Below are positions 8,514-17,402 of a DNA stretch of 64,000 bases, one piece after another; position 1 is the first letter of the stretch; each line of letters opens with the position of its first letter. The position numbers and the translations under genes are program-made. The stretch is taken from assembly GCF_000876015.1 (NCBI RefSeq), contig NZ_BBQM01000015.1:186001-250000 (forward strand), written 5' to 3'. The notes below the pieces were generated by a model. That model was given only the letters and a program-made list of their open reading frames with translations. It was not told the DNA's origin and ran no database searches. This DNA is from Cupriavidus basilensis (GTDB taxonomy: Bacteria > Pseudomonadota > Gammaproteobacteria > Burkholderiales > Burkholderiaceae).

Positions 8514-9128
8514 CCGCACCACCAGCGTCTGCTTTGTGGATATTGGAGGGACCGCGTTGGGTCGTCAGCTGTCCTCCAAATCACCCTGGCAATGATGCCG
8601 GCCTCGATGGCAATGGCGAAACGCAGCTCTTCAAGTAGCCTGCGTCGCGGTAGCTGGGTCCGTTGGGGGCGCTGGCGACGCGTGGTCGCCCGCATGGCTC
8701 GGGCCAGCAAGCGGAAATTGGCTGCCTGTAGGTCCCGGCAGTCCCGACTGGCCCCGCCGGCGCCCGCGCGCGTCAGCGCACTCCTCGCATCGAGGTTGGG
8801 TCGTGGCATGCTGCCGGCAACTGGTGGTGTTGGTCTTGGGTGGTCAGCTGGCCGGTGTCGGCGTTGCCTCGGGTCTTGGCTCATTGTGAGCCCGCATGCG
8901 GTCGCCGGTCGATTCGCGCGGGGTGCCCGCTGGTGTGCCTGCCGGCAGTTGGTCGTCCCGCTGGCCCTTTGCCGGCCGGGCGCGGCTGGCGCCGCGGTTG
9001 ATTAATATATTTGCCGGGATGGGCCTGAAGCGAAGATGGCATGCCGTATGGGCAGGTTGTCTCCCGATGTGGTCTCCTCATCAAACGAGGCATATGCGAG
9101 CTACGGGGCACTGTGGGAACGCATACCA
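8514..9128. other. 615-base stretch without a convincing gene, possible decayed DNA
   Basis: Open frames exist on both strands, but they are Arg/Ser/Ala-rich, lack ribosome-binding sites and match no family I know. No transposase motif, terminal inverted repeat or target duplication was recognised. A short AT-rich patch (TTGATTAATATATTTG, about 8998-9013) stands out. The stretch separates the low-GC accessory genes from the catabolic locus and may be the remains of a deleted or rearranged element. Confidence 0.4.
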
Positions 9129-10205
9129 TCACTGAAGCTCGGAGAGCGCCTGTGCCGCGCGCCGAAGTCGTTGAGGCACCTCGCCGTCCCAATCCGACGC
9201 CATGCGCGACGCAGGGGCTGTGACGGAAAGCGCCAGGACCATATGTTCTTGTCGATCAAAGATTGGGGCACTAAATGCGTTCACGGGTATGTTGTGTAGT
9301 CGTGAGGGCGCCGTATTCGTAGCTCGCGCAATGCCGTGCGTGCGTGTTTCGAGTAATTCGGCATCGAGCGCTTCGCGCTGGGCATGCGTGTCCTCGCCCG
9401 GCGACCGGTGCATGCGCAAATCTTCGTCGATGAAGGCACGCGTGATCTCCGGAGGAAGGAACGCGGCGAATGCCTTGCCGGTAGCGCACTGAGTCGTGCC
9501 CATCACCAATCCCAGCCGGAGCTGGTCGCTGACTGGTTGGCGCGAGGGCTCCCAGTGAATGGCCGTTGGACCCCGATTGCCCCAGACCGCCAGGCAGAGT
9601 GTGTGCTCCCCCAGCGATTCCGCGATGGCGGGCATGGCGCTGATGACGTGCCGGACTACGTCAAGTCGTGCCGGCGACGAGGTGCCAAGGGGCGACAACG
9701 ATGGCGCAAGTTCGTGCGACGAGGTCACCATGTACTTCCCGGCCCCGAATGCCAGTGGCCGCCGCAGTGCATTGACGAAACGCTCGATCTTGCCAAGGTA
9801 CACAACGTGGTCGCCGCCGGGATAGGTCGCCACCTTCGTGCATTCGAGGTAAGCGGCTGATCCGGGCAGCACCGGGGCACCACGATGGCCATCCTCATAG
9901 TCAATCGACGCGAACTTGTCGTCGCCCGACTTGGCGAAATGATTGGAGATGGCGGTCTGGTCGTCCGCAAGGATGTTGACAACGAAGTGGTCGCTCTCGC
10001 GGAACGCAGGAAAGCTCCGGGAGCTCAACGACTGGCTCCAGAGAATCAGCGGCGGATCGAGCGACACCGAGCTGAAGGAGTTGGCCGTCACACCATGCGG
10101 CTTGCCCGACGGGTCGCGCGTGGTGATGACCGTGACCCCAGTCACGAAATTGCCCAGGACGTTGCGCAATTCGCGGGCGTCGAGCGGTTCGGTGGCGGCA
10201 TGCAT
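9129..10205 (-). CDS. Flavin reductase fused to an IclR-type effector-binding domain
   Basis: 358 residues. Residues about 8-165 form an HpaC/DIM6-type flavin reductase domain: GNFVTGVTVITTRD, PHGVTANSFSSVSLDPPL, FVVNILADDQ and a CTKVATYPGGDHVVYLGKIE segment, typical of NAD(P)H:FMN/FAD reductases that feed flavin-dependent monooxygenases. The rest looks like the GAF-fold effector domain of IclR regulators, without its DNA-binding part: LVMGTTQCATGKAFAAFLP, then ELLETRTHGIA and APIFDRQEHMVLALSVTAPA. Fused reductases with a ligand-sensing C-terminus are known in the two-component 4-hydroxyphenylacetate hydroxylase of Acinetobacter, where substrate binding stimulates flavin reduction. The start at 10205 has GGAGA 8 bases upstream. 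It lies downstream of the lysR gene and probably supplies reduced flavin to the divergent LLM monooxygenase. Confidence 0.85.
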   Translation of the reverse strand: MHAATEPLDARELRNVLGNFVTGVTVITTRDPSGKPHGVTANSFSSVSLDPPLILWSQSLSSRSFPAFRESDHFVVNILADDQTAISNHFAKSGDDKFASIDYEDGHRGAPVLPGSAAYLECTKVATYPGGDHVVYLGKIERFVNALRRPLAFGAGKYMVTSSHELAPSLSPLGTSSPARLDVVRHVISAMPAIAESLGEHTLCLAVWGNRGPTAIHWEPSRQPVSDQLRLGLVMGTTQCATGKAFAAFLPPEITRAFIDEDLRMHRSPGEDTHAQREALDAELLETRTHGIARATNTAPSRLHNIPVNAFSAPIFDRQEHMVLALSVTAPASRMASDWDGEVPQRLRRAAQALSELQ

Positions 10206-10353
10206 GACGGGTCTCCATGATTTGGCTTGCACGGCCAGAGTCTATGAAGACGGCGCGCTCGCAACAATTCGGCAATGATGATGAACCCATAGGCTGCGCC
10301 AATAAATCGACGTGGCAGATTGGCCCGGGAGGCCGCCGAATGCCGAGGCCGCG

Positions 10354-11319
10354 TCAGGAACGTCTGGACTGCGGCAAGGAGCGCTCGTCGCCAGCCACCG
10401 CGCGCCCCAGGAACTTGCAGAAGCTCGCCGCTGCCGTGCTGAGGTCGGTCTTGTACGGGAATACGACGCCGAAGCGGCGTGTCAGCGACAGGCCATCGAC
10501 CGCCAGTGGCACGATGCTGACGTCACGACAGCGTTCGGCCATGCCGTGCGGCAACAATGTGATGCCCATGCGGGCATCGAGCATCCCCATCAACGTGTTC
10601 AGATTCCCGACCATTTTCGAGGGCGGCAACGAGAATCCCTGCTTTTCCATGGCTTCGGCAATACGGGCGCGCACGGGCAGGTATTGCTCGATCAGCATCA
10701 GCGGGTGGAAGGCCAGCTCGCGCGCGCCAACGCGCTCCAGGCTCGCCAGCGGATGAATCGACGGCACCACCAGGACCATCGTCCCGTTCCACAGGTGCTG
10801 GAACTTGTAGCTTGACAAGTCGATCTCGTCTAGCGACATCACCGCGACGTCGGCATCGCCACGATCCAGTGCGTTTAGCGCCTCGGTGTATTTCACGTCG
10901 AGAAGTTCCATCTGGACGTCAGGGTACCGTTCGCCATAAGCCTGCAGGATGGCGGGCATGCTCAACGCGGCAATCATGGGCGTGGCGGCAATCACCACGC
11001 GCTGGCGGGCCTGCCTGATCCTTTGCCGGAACTCTCCTACCAGCTCGCGCAGTCCATGCAGTGCCGCCCGGGCGGCCGCTTCGGCGCGCCTGCCGTCGTC
11101 GGTCAGTTCCACGCGCCGCGTGGTGCGGGTGAGCAGTGTCGTGCCCAACGCCGCTTCGAGACGCTGCACGCGTCCGGTTACCGAGGGCTGCGTGATGTGC
11201 ATCCGCTCCGCTGCCTGGCTGAAGCTTCCAGTCTCCGCGACGGCGAGGAAGGTCTCGATCTCGGCCAGATCGACGCCGGCGCTGGATATGGCGTCGCCGA
11301 TGGGGCGTGCTGGGGGCAT
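10354..11319 (-). CDS. LysR family transcriptional regulator
   Basis: 321 residues. The N-terminal winged helix-turn-helix is clear: AEIETFLAVAETGSFSQAAERMHITQPSVTGRVQRLEAALG, followed by a linker helix and a periplasmic-binding-like effector domain starting near residue 108 (VVIAATPMIAALSMPAIL). The first 15 residues extend beyond most LysR proteins. GGAGA lies 8 bases upstream of the ATG. It is divergent from the LLM monooxygenase operon across a 131-base gap that contains a 19-base palindrome, so it is the likely local activator. The flavin reductase gene follows 148 bases downstream on the same strand. Confidence 0.9.
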   Translation of the reverse strand: MPPARPIGDAISSAGVDLAEIETFLAVAETGSFSQAAERMHITQPSVTGRVQRLEAALGTTLLTRTTRRVELTDDGRRAEAAARAALHGLRELVGEFRQRIRQARQRVVIAATPMIAALSMPAILQAYGERYPDVQMELLDVKYTEALNALDRGDADVAVMSLDEIDLSSYKFQHLWNGTMVLVVPSIHPLASLERVGARELAFHPLMLIEQYLPVRARIAEAMEKQGFSLPPSKMVGNLNTLMGMLDARMGITLLPHGMAERCRDVSIVPLAVDGLSLTRRFGVVFPYKTDLSTAAASFCKFLGRAVAGDERSLPQSRRS

Positions 11320-11338
11320 GGGTGCGGGTCTCCGTGAT

Positions 11339-11357
11339 TTATTGGCTTTGCGAATAA
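11339..11357. promoter_or_regulatory. Candidate LysR operator (19-base palindrome)
   Basis: The sequence TTATTGGCTTTGCGAATAA has arms TTATT-x-GC and GC-x-AATAA around a 3-base centre, a T-N11-A-type interrupted dyad as bound by LysR regulators. It lies 20 bases upstream of the lysR start and about 94 bases upstream of the LLM monooxygenase start, the usual place for the recognition site of a divergent LysR gene. Confidence 0.55.
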
Positions 11358-11450
11358 TTGTATCGGGCTTGATGATTTGTTCAAGGCGTTGGCGTCGTCA
11401 AGAATGCATTCCACCTGCCGAACACGGCACTGAATGGAGTCCAACGCATC

Positions 11451-12815
11451 ATGACCTCGCCATCGTCCCGCCAGATGCACCTGGTGGCCTTCCTGCAGGC
11501 GCAGAATTGTTCGAACTATGTCGGCTCCTGGCGCCATCCCGCCACCATGTCCGACTTCCTGTCACCGGAGTACTTCCAGCGCATCGCGCGCACGCTGGAA
11601 GATGGCCTGTTCGACATGGCTTTCTTCGACGACCGGCTGGCCATGCCCGACATCTACGGCGACGACCATCGTGAAACCGTGGCGCACGGCGTGCGGGCCG
11701 TGAAGATGGATCCCACGCCCGTCCTGATGGCGATGGCATCGGTCACCTCGCGCCTTGGGCTGGGCGCGACGTACTCCACCACGTACCACGAGCCGTTCCA
11801 CGTGGCGCGGCTGTTTGCCACCATGGACCTGATGACGAAAGGCCGCGTGGCGTGGAACGTGGTGACCTCGCTCAATGACTCCGAAGCGGAAAACTTCGGC
11901 CGCGATGCGCACGAAGAGCACGACGCGCGCTATGACCGCGCCGACGAGTTCATGGAAGTGGTGATGGGCCACTGGGATTCCTGGGAGGATGATGCGCTGA
12001 TCCTCGACAAGGAGAACGACCGCTTTGCCGATCCCGACAAGGTGCATCGGCTCGACTATCGCGGCAGATACTACAAGTCGCGCGGGCCGCTGCCGGTGCC
12101 GCGTTCGCGCCAGGGGCACCCGGTGCTGCTGCAGGCCGGGCAAAGTGGGCGGGGCATTGCCTTTGCCGCGCGCTGGGCCGAGCTGGTGTTTGCGGCCTAT
12201 CCGAACCTGGAGGCGGGCCGCAAACAATACGCGCAGCTGAAGCGTGCCATCGCCGAAGCGGGCCGGGATCCGGCGTCGGTCAAGGTGGCGCCGGCCGTCA
12301 AGGTAGTGGTGGCAGAGACCGAATCGCAGGCGAAAGAGCAGTTCGCGCTGATCGATTCGCTGGCGCGGCCCATCGATGGCCTGGCGCTGCTGTGCGAAGT
12401 GCTCAACGTCGACTTCTCGAAGCGTGGCTACGACGAGCCGTTCACCGATGCCGAACTGGCCGCGGTGTCGTGGCACAGCCTGCGCGACCGCGTGATCGCC
12501 AAGAGCGGCAAGCGCAACCCGTCGGTGCGCGATTTCGTGGAGGCGTCCGGTCGCGGCACGGTACGTGAAGGCCCGTGCTTCGTCGGTACCGCGAAGCAGG
12601 TGGCCGACGAGATGGAAGCCTGGTTCCGGGATGCCTGCGACGGCTTTGTCGTCCAGGCGCTTTCGGTACCTGGCAGTTACGAGGACTTCGTGCGGCTCGT
12701 GGTGCCCGAACTGCAGCGGCGCGGCCTGTATCGCAATGCGTACCCGGGCCAGACACTGCGCGACTCGCTCGGCATGGATCGCCCGGCGACCCGCGCGTGG
12801 CGCCAGACCGCCTGA
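11451..12815 (+). CDS. LLM-class flavin-dependent monooxygenase, NtaA/SnaA/DszA family
   Basis: 454 residues, the usual length for the NtaA/SnaA/DszA branch of the bacterial luciferase superfamily. Family signatures include the start QMHLVAFLQAQNCSNYVGSWRHP, the GLFDMAFFDDRLAMPDIYGDD region, DLMTKGRVAWNVVTSLNDSEAENFG, the YDRADEFMEVV segment and PVLLQAGQSGRGIAFAARWAELVF. Members use FMNH2 made by a separate reductase to oxidise substrates such as nitrilotriacetate, EDTA, pristinamycin precursors or dibenzothiophene sulfone, usually cleaving a C-N or C-S bond. It heads the operon that runs to 19214. The reductase is most likely the fusion protein encoded at 9129-10205. The substrate is not evident. 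Confidence 0.9.
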   Translation: MTSPSSRQMHLVAFLQAQNCSNYVGSWRHPATMSDFLSPEYFQRIARTLEDGLFDMAFFDDRLAMPDIYGDDHRETVAHGVRAVKMDPTPVLMAMASVTSRLGLGATYSTTYHEPFHVARLFATMDLMTKGRVAWNVVTSLNDSEAENFGRDAHEEHDARYDRADEFMEVVMGHWDSWEDDALILDKENDRFADPDKVHRLDYRGRYYKSRGPLPVPRSRQGHPVLLQAGQSGRGIAFAARWAELVFAAYPNLEAGRKQYAQLKRAIAEAGRDPASVKVAPAVKVVVAETESQAKEQFALIDSLARPIDGLALLCEVLNVDFSKRGYDEPFTDAELAAVSWHSLRDRVIAKSGKRNPSVRDFVEASGRGTVREGPCFVGTAKQVADEMEAWFRDACDGFVVQALSVPGSYEDFVRLVVPELQRRGLYRNAYPGQTLRDSLGMDRPATRAWRQTA

Positions 12816-12853
12816 TCCGACCGCTACCAGGATACCAACATGGAGACATACGC

Positions 12854-14245
12854 ATGACTGCGACGGACAGCCCCGCACTTTCCCCCACGCAGGCGGAGCA
12901 GCTTGCCGCTTTTGCGCTGAACCTGCGCTACGAAAACATCCCCGGGGACGTTCTCGACCTGGCGCGCGAGCACCTGCTCGACGTGATCGGCATCGCTCTG
13001 GCCTCGAACACGTTCGAGTTCGCCCCGGCCACGCTGGAGGCCGCGCGGACCCTCGGCAGTGGCACCGACGCCACGGCCATCGGCAGTGGCAGGAAGCTGC
13101 CAGCGGCATCGGCGGCGCTGGTCAATGGCGTGCTGGCCCACGGGCTCGATTTCGACGACACGCACATTGGCGCGATCTATCACGCCAGCGCCCAGGCGAT
13201 GGCCACGGCGCTGGCCTGTGGCGAGGCCAACCGCGCCAGCGGCCGGGACGCGCTGGTGGCATTCGTGGTCGCACTGGAGATCGGCTGCCGGCTGGCGGCA
13301 GTCGGGGCGGGCAGGTTTCATGACCGGGCTTTCCATCCCACCGCGCTGTGCGGCACCTTCGCGTCGGCGGCCGCAGCCGGGCGTCTGCACGGCATGACAC
13401 AACAGCAACTGGTGTGGGCGCTGGGGCTGTGCGGCAGTCTGGCCTCGGGCATCCTGGAGAGCGGAAAGTCCTGGCTCAAGCGTCTGCATCCGGGCTGGGC
13501 CGCGCATAGCGGCATCGCTGCGGCCGCGCTGGGGCGTGCCGGTTTCCAGGGGCCAGCCACCGTGCTCGAAGGGCACAGGGGCTTCTATGCCGCCCATATC
13601 GAAGCCGTGCCGGAGGAAGGCAACGCGCCGGCCCGTGCGCTGGGCAGCGAATGGCAGGCGCGAGGCATCGCGCTGAAGCCCTATCCGTGCTGCCACTTCA
13701 TCCATGCCTTCGTGGACGCCGCGCTGGAGTTGCGAGGCCAGTTCGCGCTGGATGATATCGAGCGCATCGATTGCCCGCTGACGCCGATGCTGCACAAGAT
13801 GGTGGCCGAGCCGCGCGAGCGCTGCATCCGTCCCCCCACGCCATATGCCGCGCTGTTCAGCGTGCAATACGCCGTGGCCGTAGCGCTGGTCAAGGGACGC
13901 GTCGACCTGGCGACGTTCCACGATGAGCCGATCGACGATCCCGCCGTGCTGGCTGTCGCGGCCAAGACCTTCTGCGTGCCGGACACCAAGAGCGATTTCC
14001 CCAAACACTTCCCGGGTGAGGTGGTGGCGACGCTCAGGAGCGGCCGGGTGTTCCGCTGCCGTATGGCGACTAGCCTTGGCACGCCGGACAATCCGATGTC
14101 GCGCGACGCATTGCTGGCCAAGTTCGTGCTCAACGCATCGCGCGCCATCCCGCGCGAGCAGGCCGAATCGATTGCGCGGGCCGTCTTCGCCATTGACGAT
14201 GCGCCGTCGCTGGCGCCGTTGATGGCGCTCTGCACGATGCGTTGA
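12854..14245 (+). CDS. MmgE/PrpD family protein
   Basis: 463 residues. It shows the MmgE/PrpD family pattern: LAREHLLDVIGIALAS near the N-terminus, NGVLAHGLDFDDTH at about 93-106, FHPTALCGTFASAAAAGRLHGM, LKRLHPGWAAHSGIAAAALGRAGF and KPYPCCHFIHAFVDAAL. Characterised members are 2-methylcitrate dehydratase, cis-aconitate decarboxylase and iminodisuccinate epimerase, all acting on polycarboxylic acids. The ATG at 12854 is preceded by GGAGA; a longer frame running back into the monooxygenase gene is spurious. It lies 38 bases after the monooxygenase and probably processes its product by isomerisation, dehydration or epimerisation. Confidence 0.88.
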   Translation: MTATDSPALSPTQAEQLAAFALNLRYENIPGDVLDLAREHLLDVIGIALASNTFEFAPATLEAARTLGSGTDATAIGSGRKLPAASAALVNGVLAHGLDFDDTHIGAIYHASAQAMATALACGEANRASGRDALVAFVVALEIGCRLAAVGAGRFHDRAFHPTALCGTFASAAAAGRLHGMTQQQLVWALGLCGSLASGILESGKSWLKRLHPGWAAHSGIAAAALGRAGFQGPATVLEGHRGFYAAHIEAVPEEGNAPARALGSEWQARGIALKPYPCCHFIHAFVDAALELRGQFALDDIERIDCPLTPMLHKMVAEPRERCIRPPTPYAALFSVQYAVAVALVKGRVDLATFHDEPIDDPAVLAVAAKTFCVPDTKSDFPKHFPGEVVATLRSGRVFRCRMATSLGTPDNPMSRDALLAKFVLNASRAIPREQAESIARAVFAIDDAPSLAPLMALCTMR

Positions 14246-14318
14246 GCACCGGACGCTCAACGCGATGCAACCGGACGCGGGGTCCATGTCACCCCGCGCC
14301 GTCCACGATGGAGACAAC

Positions 14319-15668
14319 ATGCCGTACAACGCCTCGCAGCGGCTCGACCGCCTGCCGGAATCCTCATTTCACCGGCGTCTGGCCGCACTGATCGGTGCCG
14401 GACTGTTCTTTGACGCCTTCGACCTCTATATGGCCAGCGGCATCATGGTGGCCCTGGCCCGCGAAGGTTGGGGCACGATGCAGGCCAATGGCCAGTTCGT
14501 ATCGGCCGGCGCGCTGGGCGCGTTGCTCGGCGCGGCGCTGGCCGGATGGCTTGGCGACCGGTATGGCCGCCGCTTCGCGTTCCAGTTCAACCTGATCTTG
14601 TTCGGCGTCATGTCGCTGGCTGCCGCGGTAGCGCCATCGATGGGATGGCTGATCGTGTTTCGCCTGCTGATGGGTATCGGGCTCGGAGCGGAGATCGTGG
14701 TCGGTTACGCCACCATCACCGAGTTCGTGCCGCCGTCCAGTCGCGGAAGGTGGGGCGCGGTGCTGTTCTTCTGCGCCACGGCGGCCTTGGTGGGTTCGAG
14801 CCTGGTCAGTTACTGGGTGATTCCGAGTCTGGGATGGCGCTGGATGTTCGGCATCGCCGGCGTGGGAGGCGTGCTGGTGTGGTTCTTGCGCAAGGAGCTG
14901 CCGGAATCGCCGCGCTGGCTGGAATCAGTGGGACGTCACCGGGAAGCCGATGCCATTCTGGCGCGCATCGAGACCATCGCCGAGCGTGAGCACGGGCCCT
15001 TGCAGATACCCGCGGAGATCACCTTCAGCGCCCCCTCGGTCTATCGTTTCGGCGACCTGTTTCACGGGCAACTGCTGCGCTCGACCGTCCTGGCGGTGGT
15101 CATGAATGTGGTTGGCCTGTGCGCAATCTATGGATTCATCATCTGGCTGCCCACGTTCCTCGTCAAACGCGGCTTGTCGCTGACAAGTTCACTCGGCCAT
15201 ACGGCGATGATGGCGGGCGGCAGCCTGCTTGGGATCGTGCTGGGCGGCTATCTGTCCGATCGCTTTCCGCGCCGGCGGCTGCTGATCGTGAACTCGGTGC
15301 TGTGCGCCGGGCTTGGGCTGCTGTACCCCAACATGGCCACGCTTGCTCAGACGACGGTGGTGGGCTTCCTGCTGGTGGCATCGCTCTACTTTACGGGAAC
15401 GATTGGATTTTCCACCTATGTGCCCGAGCTTTTCCCGACGGAGTTGCGGCTGCGCGGCACCGGTCTGGCGAGCGCAGCAGGGCGGGGCGCTTCGATTCTT
15501 GCGCCCGTGACAGTGGCGGCGCTCTACGAGCTCAATGGCGTGCAAGGCGTGACGCTGGCGCTCGTACTGATGGGCGCCATCCAGGCGGTGATGATCGCCT
15601 GGCTCGGTATCGAAACGACACGACGTTCGCTGGACGAGGCGTTTGGCAGTGAGACTGCGGGGCGGTAG
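14319..15668 (+). CDS. MFS transporter, sugar/aromatic-acid:H+ symporter type
   Basis: 449 residues with twelve predicted membrane segments. The MFS signature after the second helix reads GWLGDRYGRR, the sixth-helix region has PESPRWL as in the sugar-porter and benzoate/AAHS branches, and the second-half signature is GGYLSDRFPRRR. FELFPTELR-like text (PELFPTELRLRGTG) before helix 11 supports the metabolite:H+ symporter branch. The start is the ATG at 14319 with GGAGA just upstream; an upstream in-frame ATG at 14265 lacks one. Position inside the catabolic operon makes it the likely importer of the growth substrate. Confidence 0.9.
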   Translation: MPYNASQRLDRLPESSFHRRLAALIGAGLFFDAFDLYMASGIMVALAREGWGTMQANGQFVSAGALGALLGAALAGWLGDRYGRRFAFQFNLILFGVMSLAAAVAPSMGWLIVFRLLMGIGLGAEIVVGYATITEFVPPSSRGRWGAVLFFCATAALVGSSLVSYWVIPSLGWRWMFGIAGVGGVLVWFLRKELPESPRWLESVGRHREADAILARIETIAEREHGPLQIPAEITFSAPSVYRFGDLFHGQLLRSTVLAVVMNVVGLCAIYGFIIWLPTFLVKRGLSLTSSLGHTAMMAGGSLLGIVLGGYLSDRFPRRRLLIVNSVLCAGLGLLYPNMATLAQTTVVGFLLVASLYFTGTIGFSTYVPELFPTELRLRGTGLASAAGRGASILAPVTVAALYELNGVQGVTLALVLMGAIQAVMIAWLGIETTRRSLDEAFGSETAGR

Positions 15669-15709
15669 CGCGCCGCGGTGGCTTCAGTCCCATCTTGGAA
15701 GGAGAGGCA

Positions 15710-17071
15710 ATGAAGGAAATCAGGATCGTGACGCCGGTCGGCATGCTCGGGTATGGCATCCCGGTGGAAGACTTCAACCGCGCCATCGAGGCCGGCGCGC
15801 AGGCCGTCATCGTTGACTCGGGGTCCACGGACCCCGGGCCCTATCAGCTTGGCCTGGGTGCCATGCTCGTATCCCCGGAGGCATATGCGCGCGATCTGCG
15901 GGTTATCCTGCAAGGCATTGGCCCGCGCAGGATCCCGCTGCTGATCGGCTCCGCAGGCGGGCCGGGCACCGCGCGCCATGTGGACGATCTCATCGCCATC
16001 ATCGGCACGATTGCAGCCGAGCTGGGGCGGCGTCTCAAAGTGGCGGCCATCTATGCCGACGTGGACGCCGGCATCGTGCGCGACAGCCTGGCATCGGGGG
16101 GCATTGCGCCGTGCGCGTCGGCGCCGGCGCTGACGGTTGCCGACATCGACGGGTCGGCGCATATCGTGGCGCAGATGGGCGTCGAGCCCATTCTGAAGGT
16201 GTTGCGGGAGCAGCCGGATGCCGATGTTGTCGTGTGCGGACGCGCCTACGACCCTGCCCCATTCGCCGCGTTCTGCATGCTGCATGGCATCGATGAGCCG
16301 GGCATCTACTGGCACATGGGCAAGATCATGGAGTGCGGTGGCGTCTGCGCGGAGCCGAAGGGCAAGGTCATCCTTGCCACGGTGCGCGAGGACAGTTTCG
16401 ACCTGACGCCGATGAGTCCGCATGAGCGCTGCACGCCGCTGTCCGTTGCCGCGCATACGTTGTACGAGAAGACGCGCCCCGACCTGCTGGCCGGGCCCGG
16501 CGGCGTGCTGGACCTGACCGCTGCGCAATACGAACAGATCGATCCGCAGACCACACGCGTGCGCGGCAGCGTGTTCCGGCCTTCGGATGGCTACCAGGTC
16601 AAGCTCGAAGGCGCAGCCATATGCGGCTACCGGACGATCTTCATCGGCGGCGTGCGCGACCCGATCCTGATCGGGCAGATCGATCCGTTCCTGGAGCGCG
16701 TGCGCGCGCGCATGGCGGGCATCTTTCCCGAGCTCGAAGGCGGAGAGGCCACGCTGCACTTCCACGTCTACGGCAAGCATGCCGTGATGGGGCGGCAGGA
16801 ACCGCTACGCGATGCTGTGCCTCATGAAGTGGGCGTGCTGGGCGAGGTGACGGCGCCCACGCAGGCACTTGCCAATGCCATCTGCAGCGCCACCCGCATT
16901 GGCGTGCTGCACATGCCGTATCCCGGGCAGAAGGCCACGGCCGGCAACTTCGCGCTGCCGCTCAACCCGCCGGAGAACCCCATTGGACCCGTGTGCCGGT
17001 TCTCGATCTATCACCTGATGACGGTGGATGCGCCGGAGTCCCTGTTTCCCTATCGCATGCTGGAGGTCTGA
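15710..17071 (+). CDS. AtuA-like (DUF1446) acyclic terpene utilisation family protein
   Basis: 453 residues with DUF1446 landmarks: [11 protein letters not shown] at the N-terminus, [63 protein letters not shown] and the later [25 protein letters not shown]. AtuA is required for citronellol/geranyl-CoA catabolism in Pseudomonas, but most family members are uncharacterised and occur with short DUF4387 proteins, as here. The start at 15710 (MKEIR) follows a strong AAGGAGAG; the ATG at 15695 lies inside that site. No terpene-pathway partners (AtuB-H) are present, so a different carboxylic-acid role is more likely. Confidence 0.85.
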   Translation: MKEIRIVTPVGMLGYGIPVEDFNRAIEAGAQAVIVDSGSTDPGPYQLGLGAMLVSPEAYARDLRVILQGIGPRRIPLLIGSAGGPGTARHVDDLIAIIGTIAAELGRRLKVAAIYADVDAGIVRDSLASGGIAPCASAPALTVADIDGSAHIVAQMGVEPILKVLREQPDADVVVCGRAYDPAPFAAFCMLHGIDEPGIYWHMGKIMECGGVCAEPKGKVILATVREDSFDLTPMSPHERCTPLSVAAHTLYEKTRPDLLAGPGGVLDLTAAQYEQIDPQTTRVRGSVFRPSDGYQVKLEGAAICGYRTIFIGGVRDPILIGQIDPFLERVRARMAGIFPELEGGEATLHFHVYGKHAVMGRQEPLRDAVPHEVGVLGEVTAPTQALANAICSATRIGVLHMPYPGQKATAGNFALPLNPPENPIGPVCRFSIYHLMTVDAPESLFPYRMLEV

Positions 17072-17073
17072 TC

Positions 17074-17400
17074 ATGGCAACGCTGCGCGATATCGCCGAT
17101 GTTATCCGGAGCAAGAACTCCGGGCCGTTCGAGATCACGTTCGACGTGATCTTTGCCGATGCCGACCGCTATCGCCATGTGCGCGACAGCGGCGTGCTCA
17201 ATCCGGAGACCGTGCTGCGGCTCTATGGGGTTCCCGAGCGCGACCTGCTGACGTGCATGTTCTTCGAGCCCGCGCTGGCCTTCAAGTTCACGCTGCGCCG
17301 GCATGGCGACCAGGGTGGGGTAGGCGAGCGCGATACCTTCGGCGCGCAGCAGCATGCGCCGCTGATGACGCTCGAGGTGCCGGCATTCCGCGGAGCCTGA
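17074..17400 (+). CDS. DUF4387 domain protein, partner of DUF1446
   Basis: 108 residues matching DUF4387 along its length: [36 protein letters not shown] and [17 protein letters not shown] text ([15 protein letters not shown]). The domain is normally encoded directly after, or fused to, DUF1446, and the 2-base gap here suggests the two proteins form one complex. The start ATG at 17074 is set by the stop of the preceding gene; its ribosome-binding site (TGGAGG) lies within that gene's last codons. Function is unknown. Confidence 0.85.
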   Translation: MATLRDIADVIRSKNSGPFEITFDVIFADADRYRHVRDSGVLNPETVLRLYGVPERDLLTCMFFEPALAFKFTLRRHGDQGGVGERDTFGAQQHAPLMTLEVPAFRGA

Positions 17401-17402
17401 TC

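Noticed and set aside
8592..9005. Possible gene for a 137-residue protein
   Set aside because: Composition is Arg/Ser/Ala-rich with no ribosome-binding site or known fold; frames on the other strand are equally good, so none is supported.
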